Assembly: GCA_018817545.1 (NCBI GenBank)
Contig: JAHITL010000007.1
Location: 1-5,664, forward strand
From: Patescibacteria group bacterium
GTDB lineage: Bacteria; Patescibacteriota; Patescibacteriia; Patescibacteriales; GWC2-42-12
Length of the DNA stretch: 5,664 nucleotides
Reading direction: 5' to 3'
How positions within the stretch are numbered: position 1 is the first letter of the stretch; each line of letters starts with the position of its first letter. Made by a program: the position numbers and the translations under genes. The notes beneath the pieces were generated by a model. That model saw nothing but the letters and a program-made list of their open reading frames with translations, searched no databases and had not been told where the DNA came from. Of this stretch, positions 1 to 5,384 are shown piece after piece.

Positions 1-401
1 TCCTGATTTTCAATCGCTAATTTATGATTTATTTTATAACTTAGTAGAAAAAACTCTGCAACTGACAAACTAATAATTAATAATCCAACATTAAGCCAAC
101 TAAATAAATTAGATGCTAATAAAAATAAAGTAGCTATTATAAAAAAAGCAAACAAAAATGATTGACGAAAAGCTGATATAACTGAATTTAAAATAAGTTC
201 GTGTCGCAAACCAATAAACCTAATAACAAAACCAACAATAGTAGATGTACCAACAATAGCTAAAAATAAAGACAAATAAAATAATAAAAAACCAACCGAA
301 TTAGTTACTTCAGGATTAACTGTTTGCACAATTACACCAAACGCCACCCAGCATAATAAAGTGGCTAAAATCATAATAATTAAATAAGAACGCAAAGACA
401 T
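1..401 (-). CDS. Small multi-pass membrane protein, C-terminus cut by window edge
   Basis: The ATG at 401-399 opens a reading frame that stays open for 133 codons to the left edge, so the gene is partial at its C-terminus. The protein begins MSLRSYLIIM and shows about four hydrophobic helices near residues 7-26, 36-60, 82-97 and 102-121. A short basic loop (R61, R66, H67) follows helix 2, an acidic residue (E116) sits in helix 4, and a charged tail begins near residue 123. No enzymatic motif is visible. It resembles, from memory, a small uncharacterised four-helix family common in Patescibacteria; that match is recall, not a search. It lies 104 nt downstream of the DciA-like gene, with a possible promoter of its own. 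No Shine-Dalgarno precedes the start; a short AAGTTAAAAG-type repeat occupies that position instead. The frame is well supported; the function is unknown. Confidence 0.8.
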   Translation of the reverse strand, partial: MSLRSYLIIMILATLLCWVAFGVIVQTVNPEVTNSVGFLLFYLSLFLAIVGTSTIVGFVIRFIGLRHELILNSVISAFRQSFLFAFFIIATLFLLASNLFSWLNVGLLIISLSVAEFFLLSYKINHKLAIENQ

Positions 402-405
402 AAAA

Positions 406-432
406 AAGTTAAAAGTGTAAAGTTAAAAGACT
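406..432. repeat. AAGTTAAAAGT-type short repeat before membrane-protein gene
   Basis: Two near-copies of AAGTTAAAAG lie in tandem here (AGTTAAAAGTG then AAAGTTAAAAGAC). They sit directly upstream of the start codon at 401, where a ribosome binding site would be expected. The same word appears in opposite orientation, several times, inside the helicase-nuclease gene at 3479-3518, which suggests a dispersed repeat family rather than a local accident. Confidence 0.5.
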
Positions 433-464
433 ACAAAATAAAAACTAATAAAAACATTATTTAT

Positions 465-493
465 ATATTAACATCTAAAAAAATATTTTTCAA
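465..493 (-). promoter_or_regulatory. Possible sigma70-type promoter for the membrane-protein gene
   Basis: On the minus strand TTGAAA (493-488) is followed after exactly 17 nt by TAATAT (470-465). This would start transcription near 458, giving a leader of about 57 nt before the ATG at 401. The -35 hexamer matches consensus at 5 of 6 positions and the -10 at 4 of 6. Chance matches are common in sequence this AT-rich, so this is only a candidate. Confidence 0.3.
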
Positions 494-505
494 TAAACTA
501 TATTA

Positions 506-796
506 CTAGCTTAAATATTTAATATTTTTTACAATGTCCTCTCCTAATTCTTGATTTATTTTACTAATTATTTTTGCTTCTTTAATTTTTATCTGCTCAA
601 TTGAACTATCTGACAAAGAAGCTACTGTTAAATAGCCTTCTTTAATATTCATTGGTTTTACACGATAAGCCAATCCTTTATCAAACAATTGCTCAACAAC
701 TTGACTAAAAACTTCTTTAACTTTTTTTTCAGCAATTTTCTTGTTAAAGCCATGCTTTTTAATTGTTTTTTCTAATAATGTTTTTATATCTAGCAT
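506..796 (-). CDS. DciA-like (DUF721) protein, probable replicative helicase loader
   Basis: This complete 96-residue protein runs from the ATG at 796 to a TAG stop at 508-506. Its layout fits the short DUF721/DciA form of Patescibacteria: a basic N-terminal helical part (residues 1-40, rich in K, with ISKINQEL-type helices later), then the KVKPMNIKEGYLTV-like segment near 46-58, and an amphipathic helix with QIKIKEAKII ahead of a closing ELGEDIVKNIKYL segment. These match the family's pattern of a strand reading 'x-L-T-V', a helix with repeated K/E, and a final strand. DciA proteins bind the replicative helicase DnaB and help load it where DnaC or DnaI is absent; the fold is KH-like and acts in the cytoplasm on DNA. 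The gene follows the helicase-nuclease across a 205-nt repeat-bounded gap. No Shine-Dalgarno is visible: TTAACTTT directly precedes the start. Family assignment is by recognition of the pattern; role is by family analogy. Confidence 0.75.
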   Translation of the reverse strand: MLDIKTLLEKTIKKHGFNKKIAEKKVKEVFSQVVEQLFDKGLAYRVKPMNIKEGYLTVASLSDSSIEQIKIKEAKIISKINQELGEDIVKNIKYLS

Positions 797-830
797 AAAG
801 TTAATTTTTAATTTTCAATTTTTAATTTTC

Positions 831-847
831 TCCCGCATATTGCGGGA
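831..847. other. Perfect GC-rich hairpin TCCCGCA/TGCGGGA
   Basis: A 7-bp perfect stem (831-837 with 841-847) encloses a 3-nt loop, TAT. It stands out as the only GC-rich patch in the intergenic interval. It lies 35-51 nt upstream of the DciA-like start on the transcribed strand. There is no T-tract on either side, so it does not look like an intrinsic terminator; a processing signal, an RNA-stability element or part of the repeat element are possible. Confidence 0.65.
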
Positions 848-860
848 TTAATGAATTAAT

Positions 861-892
861 TTTTCAATTAAGTAATATCGCTTAATTGAAAA
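861..892. other. 12-bp perfect hairpin, 8-nt loop
   Basis: TTTTCAATTAAG (861-872) and CTTAATTGAAAA (881-892) are exact reverse complements separated by the 8-nt loop TAATATCG. No long T-run follows in either direction. It lies inside the inverted-repeat interval between the helicase-nuclease and DciA-like genes and would form in a read-through transcript joining the two. Confidence 0.6.
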
Positions 893-902
893 TTATTGCA
901 AA

Positions 903-916
903 TATTTTATAAAATA
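903..916. repeat. 14-nt perfect palindrome TATTTTATAAAATA
   Basis: This stretch reads identically on both strands. It could be an operator half-site pair or a chance product of AT-rich DNA. It contains TATAAA, but I see no good -35 at a proper distance, so I do not call a promoter here. Confidence 0.4.
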
Positions 917-928
917 GAGGACTAGCTT

Positions 929-951
929 AAAAAAAATTAATTGAAAATTAA
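929..951 (-). terminator. Weak terminator-like stem with T8 run after the helicase-nuclease
   Basis: On the minus strand TTAATT (951-946), loop TTC, AATTAA (942-937) is followed directly by eight T residues (936-929). It starts about 50 nt after the stop codon at 1002, in the right place for termination. The stem is only six A-T pairs, so it may be too weak to work. Confidence 0.22.
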
Positions 952-1001
952 AACATTAAGTCATTGTTTAAAAATTAAAAATTGAAAATTAAAAATTAAC
1001 T

Positions 1002-4000
1002 TCAGTTTTGCCTAAACTCACAAATATCTTTAAAATCACAAAACTTGCAAAGTGGGCCTGGTTTTGGCAAAAACTCGCGCTTTTTTATTTCCGCAATAGT
1101 AGCAGAAACCTTAGCTTTGACTTTTGCTAAATCTTCCTTGCTACCAAGAAATTCAACTTCAGTATTATTATTTAAATAATAAAAAGACAAACTATCTACT
1201 GGCTGTCTAAATATTTCCTCAGCAGCTATCTGATAAATAAATAGTTGCTCTTTTTCATCAAAAGTTAATTTGCTTTTTGGATTACCTGTCTTATAATCAA
1301 CTATTTTAATTTTATTTTTACCATTTTTATCACTCACTTGATCAATTCGATCAATAACTCCACGAATAGTATTCCATCCATCATTATCAGCTAATTTAAT
1401 ATTAAAACCTTTTTCCAAAAATAAAGCTGTTGGCCAATTATCATTATATTTTTTATAAAAACCTGTTAAAATTTCTCGTCCTTGTTTACGACGTTCTTCT
1501 TTTTTCTCTTTTGAATCATACCAATCATCAATCCAACTAGCGCTATAAAGCTCTAATAATTCCTCTAATTTAATTTTAGGACTAGAGGAAGCAGAGGTAA
1601 TATTTAATAAATTAGCTTGATTTAATTCACACCTTTCATTAATCAAGCTAAATAATTTTTGCAAAGTTATATGCAAAGTTTTACCAAAAGAAAAAATGTC
1701 CTTTCCACTTACTGGCACCTTTAGAATATGAGCAAAACGATATTGATATGGACAATTAGAAAAAGCTGCCAATTGAGTATATGAAAAATAAGACGGGGAA
1801 GGAATATTATTTTTTTCTTCCTGACTCTTAATTTCTACTTCCTGCTTCCTAATTCCTAACTCCTGCTTCCTAATTCCTGATTTCTGATTCATCATTCCTA
1901 ATTCCTGTAAAAACCTTGATTGCTTTTTTTTACGCACACCACCATAATCTTCTGCCCAACTAAAATACAATCCAATCTTAGCGCGTGTCATCGCTACATA
2001 GAATAATCGTCGCTCTTCTTGTAAATGAACATCTCCCGTAGGCAAAATTTCCTTAATCAAAGCATCTGGTAAACCGATTTGCTCACTACGTTCTATTGTT
2101 GGAAAACGTTTATCAACTAAATTAACAATAAAAACATACTTAAATTCTAAGCCTTTAGCGCCATGAACTGTTAAAATTTTAATAGCTTCTGGTCCAACAT
2201 CTAAATCAATAGCTAAATTACCCTCTTCTCCTGCCTCCATTTCCATATTCAATTCTTCCAAAAAAGCTTTAACTGACTTATCATCATTAGTAGATTCAAA
2301 CGTCCTAATTCTTTTCATGAACTGATTTAATAAATTTGCTGACGTTTGACTCTCTTGATCGTCCTGACTAATTAAAAATTGTAAATACCCACTATCATTC
2401 ATAAAAGCCAAAAAAATTTCACTAGTTTTATGTTGTTTAATCAACTCTGTATGCTTATCAATCAAAATTAAAATCTTATCTATTTTTTTTTGTAATTCTG
2501 ATGTTGGTTTCCAAATATTAGAATTAATTAAAACTTCATAAAGCGACCAAGCTTTTTTTGTTGCTAAAAAATTTAAATTAATTATTTCTTGATAAGTAAA
2601 AGAAAAAATAGGCAAATTTAAAATACGATAAACAGCTCTACTTTCATGATAATTATCTAATAATTTAAAATAAGAAATAACATCTATAATAATAGGTTTT
2701 AAATAAAGACCACGAGAAGAACCAAAAATATAAGGCAATTGCGCCTGATTTAATTCATCAATAAAAACTTTTGCGCTATCATTAGCGCGCACCAAAATAG
2801 CAAAATCATTCCAACTACAAGTGCTATCTTTTATTTTTAGTTCAATAATTTTTTCAATAACAAGTTTAACTTCATCTTCTAAATCAACCCCGCTAAGAAC
2901 TTCTATTGATGAAAAATTAGCATCAACAATATTTTGCGCAATCAACTTTTTATCTAACTTTTGACTTTCAACTAATTCTTGACTTAATTGACATTCTAAC
3001 CTATTAGGATTGTTAAGTTTTATAAATTCATAAGACAAATCTAAAATATTTTGTCCACTACGATAATTTTTTGTTAAAATAATTTCTGTTGATTTTGGAA
3101 AATCTTTTTTAAATTGTAAAATATTTGATAATGACGCTCCGCGAAATTTATAGATTGCTTGATCATCATCACCTACAACAACCAAATTTTCTTTGCTTGA
3201 AACTAATAATTTTATTAATTCATATTGCGCCCAATTAGTATCTTGAAATTCATCTAATAAAATAAATTTAAATTGTTTTTTATATTTTTCTAAAATAGCG
3301 GGACGATCTCTAAATAATTTTAAACAATAATTTATTAAATCGCCAAAATCCAAAGCATTATTATCTAAAAGTAATTGCTGATAAACGCTATAAGCATTTG
3401 CAATTTCTTTTACTCTTTTAACTTCTTGCTCAGCAATATTTTGATCAAATACGCCGTCAGCATTATAAAAATTTTCAAAATTAACTTTTAACTTTTGACT
3501 TTTGACTTTTAACTTTTTATCTCCACTTAACATTTGATCAAGCTTTAATTTTAGTTCTTTCGCATAAACCAAATAATCAGCTGGACTAATATTTTCATCT
3601 TTAGTTCGTCCAAAATGTCTAATCAAAGCTTGAATAAATTTAGTAGGATTACCAAGAGGACGATAATAATCCAAATCAAATTTATCTAAATTTTTTTTAA
3701 CCAATGCCCACTGTCCAAAATCATTAATTAATTTAAAACCACTAGGCAAACCTATTTCTAAACAATGCGCTTTCAAAATCGTTTCACAAAAACTATGAAA
3801 AGTTGAAATCCACAAATCAAGATAACCAATAGGCAATAATGCGCTTACACGATCTTCCATTTCAGTAGCAGCTTTTTCAGTAAAAGTTAAAGCTAAAATC
3901 TCATCAGACTTGGCTAGCCCTTGTTCAATAATATAAGCAATGCGTTGAGCAATCACCGTGGTTTTGCCAGTGCCAGCACCAGCCACAATCAACAAAGAAC

Positions 4001-4058
4001 CGTCTTTATGCAAAACGGCTTTTAGTTGCTCTTCATTTAAATCTTTAAGTAAATCCAT
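1002..4058 (-). CDS. UvrD-like SF1 helicase fused to RecB-type PD-(D/E)XK nuclease with Fe-S staple
   Basis: This complete 1018-residue protein should unwind duplex DNA with ATP and cut it during end resection or recombinational repair. All UvrD-family motifs are present: Q motif LNEEQ (7-11), Walker A GAGTGKT (27-33, K32), Ia ALTFTEKAATEM (56-67), Ib STFHSF (85-90), II DEFQDT (269-274), III VVGDDDQAIYKFRGA (294-308), IV TKNYRS (329-334), V TVHGAKGLEF (630-639) and VI EERRLFYVAMTRAK (681-694). The C-terminal nuclease shows GVIDRID (900-906), VDYKTG (920-925; D921, K923) and QLFIY (938-942). C769 with C1004, C1007 and C1013 forms the AddB/AdnAB-like iron-sulfur staple. No catalytic residue is missing. 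The length is close to single AdnA or AdnB chains, and no second subunit is visible here. It begins 7 nt after tRNA-Leu, with no Shine-Dalgarno. Two repeat-derived segments lie in frame at residues 181-193 and about 718-748. I leave the symbol blank because pcrA/uvrD names would ignore the nuclease half. Confidence 0.95.
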   Translation of the reverse strand: MDLLKDLNEEQLKAVLHKDGSLLIVAGAGTGKTTVIAQRIAYIIEQGLAKSDEILALTFTEKAATEMEDRVSALLPIGYLDLWISTFHSFCETILKAHCLEIGLPSGFKLINDFGQWALVKKNLDKFDLDYYRPLGNPTKFIQALIRHFGRTKDENISPADYLVYAKELKLKLDQMLSGDKKLKVKSQKLKVNFENFYNADGVFDQNIAEQEVKRVKEIANAYSVYQQLLLDNNALDFGDLINYCLKLFRDRPAILEKYKKQFKFILLDEFQDTNWAQYELIKLLVSSKENLVVVGDDDQAIYKFRGASLSNILQFKKDFPKSTEIILTKNYRSGQNILDLSYEFIKLNNPNRLECQLSQELVESQKLDKKLIAQNIVDANFSSIEVLSGVDLEDEVKLVIEKIIELKIKDSTCSWNDFAILVRANDSAKVFIDELNQAQLPYIFGSSRGLYLKPIIIDVISYFKLLDNYHESRAVYRILNLPIFSFTYQEIINLNFLATKKAWSLYEVLINSNIWKPTSELQKKIDKILILIDKHTELIKQHKTSEIFLAFMNDSGYLQFLISQDDQESQTSANLLNQFMKRIRTFESTNDDKSVKAFLEELNMEMEAGEEGNLAIDLDVGPEAIKILTVHGAKGLEFKYVFIVNLVDKRFPTIERSEQIGLPDALIKEILPTGDVHLQEERRLFYVAMTRAKIGLYFSWAEDYGGVRKKKQSRFLQELGMMNQKSGIRKQELGIRKQEVEIKSQEEKNNIPSPSYFSYTQLAAFSNCPYQYRFAHILKVPVSGKDIFSFGKTLHITLQKLFSLINERCELNQANLLNITSASSSPKIKLEELLELYSASWIDDWYDSKEKKEERRKQGREILTGFYKKYNDNWPTALFLEKGFNIKLADNDGWNTIRGVIDRIDQVSDKNGKNKIKIVDYKTGNPKSKLTFDEKEQLFIYQIAAEEIFRQPVDSLSFYYLNNNTEVEFLGSKEDLAKVKAKVSATIAEIKKREFLPKPGPLCKFCDFKDICEFRQN
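1815..1907 (-). repeat. In-frame tandem repeat, 21-nt period, in helicase-nuclease linker
   Basis: An 18-nt word, starting TCCTGCTTCCTAATTC on the plus strand, occurs at 1840-1857 and again at 1861-1878. That gives a 21-nt period, i.e. seven codons, so the frame is kept. A shorter piece, CCTAATTCCT, recurs at 1898-1907. It encodes a charged K/Q/E-rich segment of about residues 718-748 with GIRKQEL then GIRKQEV. The segment lies between motif VI and the first iron-sulfur cysteine, C769, i.e. in the linker between motor and nuclease. It looks like an inserted repeat tolerated as a helical or flexible linker. Confidence 0.75.
3479..3518 (-). repeat. In-frame AAGTTAAAAGTCAAAAGTC repeat in helicase-nuclease
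   Basis: On the minus strand AAGTTAAAAGTC, AAAAGTC and AAGTTAAAAGTT follow each other, encoding residues 181-193 (KKLKVKSQKLKVN). The segment lies in the region between motifs Ib and II, where UvrD-family helicases carry the 1B subdomain. The same word family occurs between genes at 406-432, so this looks like an intergenic repeat that entered the gene without breaking the frame. Confidence 0.65.
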
Positions 4059-4065
4059 AATATTG

Positions 4066-4147
4066 TGGGGATGGAGAGACTTGAACTCTCATGCCTTGCG
4101 GCACATGCTCCTAAGGCATGCGTGTATACCAATTTCACCACATCCCC
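4066..4147 (-). tRNA. tRNA-Leu, anticodon UAG
   Basis: The 82-nt RNA folds as a class II tRNA. The acceptor pairs GGGGATG (4147-4141) with CATCCCC (4073-4067) and has discriminator A at 4066. The D arm is GTG...CAC with GG in the loop. The anticodon stem CATGC/GCATG holds the loop CTTAGGA, anticodon UAG at 4113-4111. The long variable arm is TGCC-GCAA-GGCA, and the T arm GAGAG/CTCTC holds loop TTCAAGT. The long variable arm, A73 and the UAG anticodon identify leucine, reading CUN codons. CCA is not encoded (CAA follows), so the CCA-adding enzyme must finish it. A promoter candidate lies just upstream, and the helicase-nuclease start is 7 nt downstream. Confidence 0.97.
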
Positions 4148-4156
4148 AATGCTCTA

Positions 4157-4185
4157 ATCTTCATTTAATTCCCAATTTTTGTCAA
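4157..4185 (-). promoter_or_regulatory. Sigma70-type promoter candidate for tRNA-Leu and helicase-nuclease
   Basis: A perfect TTGACA (-35, 4185-4180) is followed after 17 nt by GAAGAT (-10, 4162-4157). The -10 matches consensus at 3 of 6 positions, including the key second A and last T. Transcription would start near 4150, a few nt before the mature tRNA 5' end at 4147. The perfect -35, the consensus spacing and the position support it; the weak -10 is the doubt. It is the only obvious promoter between the glycosyltransferase and the tRNA, so it probably also drives the helicase-nuclease. Confidence 0.55.
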
Positions 4186-4202
4186 TTATTTTTTAAAATG
4201 CA

Positions 4203-4230
4203 AATTTTCAATTTTCAATTTTTAAACAAT
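4203..4230 (-). repeat. 28-nt AT-rich repeat overlapping the glycosyltransferase stop codon
   Basis: Read on the minus strand, this 28-mer starts ATTGTTTAAAAATTG and ends GAAAATT. It differs at only one position from plus-strand 963-990, next to the end of the helicase-nuclease gene. Here it overlaps the final codons of the glycosyltransferase (CLKIEN and the TGA at 4210-4208) and runs 5 nt past the stop, so the repeat supplies the natural end of the protein. Confidence 0.65.
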
Positions 4231-5380
4231 TTTCATAAACTTCCAATGTCTTTTTTGCGCAATCCTTCCAGCTATATTTTTTTATCTGCTCATATCCCAA
4301 TTTTACCAATCTCTTGCGCAAATCACTATCATTAATTAATCGTTCAATCTGACAAAGCATATCAGATTGATCTTCTGGATTAAAATAATTACTAGCTTGT
4401 CCTAAAATTTCTGGCAAACTGGTTCTATTTGAACTAATTACTGGACAACCATTAGCCATTGCTTCTAACGGTGGAAGACCAAAGCCTTCATAAAACGAAG
4501 GAAAAATATAAAACAAAGCCTGATTATATAAAATATTTAATTTATTATCTGGAACAAAATCTGGAAATATTATTTTTGAATCAATACTATTTTCTTGCCA
4601 TAGATTAAGTTCTTCAGCATACTCTTTTAACCGTTTATAAAAATAATCTTTTCTGCCAACCAATACTAATTGCAAATTATCATATTTTTTAATTATGATT
4701 TGAAAAGCTTTAATCAATCCTTCTAAATTTTTATGTGGATAACCATTGCCAACATAAAGCAGATATGGCTTAACTATTTTATTACTTAATAAAAAATCTT
4801 TCTTTTCTAAATCATTTTGATTTTGTTGTTTCTGAATTAATGTTTCTGCTACACCTTCATAAGTAACAACTACTTTTTCTGATAAAACTTTAAATTGGCT
4901 AATAATATCTTTTTTAGTAAAATCAGAAACAGCAATAATTTTTTGAGAATGCTTAATTGCTGATGAAATAATCAACTTGTATGCTAAATTTTTAATTTTA
5001 TAAAATAACCAATTTAAAGTTGTCGCTCTTAAAGTTGGATATTTAATTAAAATTAAATCATGAATCGTTACTACAAATTTAACTGGACATGCTATTGGCA
5101 CGTTAAAATGAGGAAAATGCATTAAATCTAAATGTTCACGCCAAATATAAAAAGGAAATAATAATTGTTCTTTAAAGCCATACCAACCGATGTTAATCAT
5201 AATTTTTTTAACTCTTTTGCTATCTACTATCTTAAAATCTGCAAAATTTTCTTTTCCTAAAAAAATAACATACTTATTGACTTGATCTATCTCAATTAAA
5301 TTATCAATCACTTCTTGAACATAGCGACCCAATCCTTTCCCAATAGGTCCATAAAAACGCGCATCTATACCAATTAGCAT
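4208..5380 (-). CDS. GT4-type (GT-B fold) glycosyltransferase
   Basis: This complete 390-residue protein should move a sugar from a nucleotide-sugar donor to a lipid- or glycan-linked acceptor at the cytoplasmic face of the membrane. The N-terminal Rossmann half opens with GIDARFYGPIGKGLGRYV (4-21), the usual glycine-rich acceptor-side loop, and includes TIHDL (105-109) and VSDFTKKDI (151-159). The donor half has LLYVGNGYPHKN (207-218), LVLVGRKD (238-245), and the EX7E pair E298/E306 within EGFGLPPLEAMANGCPVI. Length and motifs match mannosyltransferase-like GT4 enzymes, but sugar and acceptor cannot be read from sequence. There is no signal peptide or clear transmembrane helix. The start matches the family's normal beginning; no Shine-Dalgarno precedes it, and the upstream gene ends 4 nt before it, so the two are co-transcribed. 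The last residues, CLKIEN, come from an AT-rich repeat that is found beside other genes in the window. Confidence 0.95.
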   Translation of the reverse strand: MLIGIDARFYGPIGKGLGRYVQEVIDNLIEIDQVNKYVIFLGKENFADFKIVDSKRVKKIMINIGWYGFKEQLLFPFYIWREHLDLMHFPHFNVPIACPVKFVVTIHDLILIKYPTLRATTLNWLFYKIKNLAYKLIISSAIKHSQKIIAVSDFTKKDIISQFKVLSEKVVVTYEGVAETLIQKQQNQNDLEKKDFLLSNKIVKPYLLYVGNGYPHKNLEGLIKAFQIIIKKYDNLQLVLVGRKDYFYKRLKEYAEELNLWQENSIDSKIIFPDFVPDNKLNILYNQALFYIFPSFYEGFGLPPLEAMANGCPVISSNRTSLPEILGQASNYFNPEDQSDMLCQIERLINDSDLRKRLVKLGYEQIKKYSWKDCAKKTLEVYENCLKIEN

Positions 5381-5384
5381 AAAT

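Larger units (their letters stand above)
798..1002. repeat. 205-nt interval bounded by perfect 32-bp inverted repeats
   Basis: Positions 798-829 and 971-1002 are exact reverse complements over 32 nt. Both arms are built from TTAATTTTTAATTTTC-type words. The arms fill the gap almost exactly: the right arm ends on the last base of the helicase-nuclease stop codon (1002) and the left arm stops 2 nt before the DciA-like start (796). The 141 nt between the arms contain a 7-bp hairpin, a 12-bp hairpin and a 14-nt palindrome, and no reading frame I would call. The shape resembles a small non-autonomous element (MITE-like), but I see no target-site duplication. The arms are low in complexity, so independent spread of a short word in both directions is an alternative. 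Confidence 0.7.

Noticed and set aside
831..847. Intrinsic terminator at the GC-rich hairpin
   Set aside because: The stem is only 7 bp and no run of T follows it on either strand.
871..905. Promoter for the DciA-like gene with TTGCAA and ATATTA on the minus strand
   Set aside because: The hexamers match poorly and overlap the 12-bp hairpin; in DNA this AT-rich such pairs are expected by chance.
798..1002. CRISPR-like or tandem array because of recurring AAAATTGAAAATT words
   Set aside because: The words are irregularly spaced, occur in both orientations and have no unique spacers of constant length; no cas gene is present.
1002..4210. Alternative genetic code with TGA read as glycine
   Set aside because: Two genes end in TGA at the expected family length, glycines in conserved motifs use GGN codons, and there is no in-frame TGA inside any gene.
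3958..4335. A 125-codon plus-strand open frame
   Set aside because: It is antisense to the helicase Walker A region, crosses the whole tRNA-Leu gene and enters the glycosyltransferase. The part reading GWRDLNSHALRH is the familiar false translation of antisense tRNA. It has no ribosome binding site and no family resemblance.
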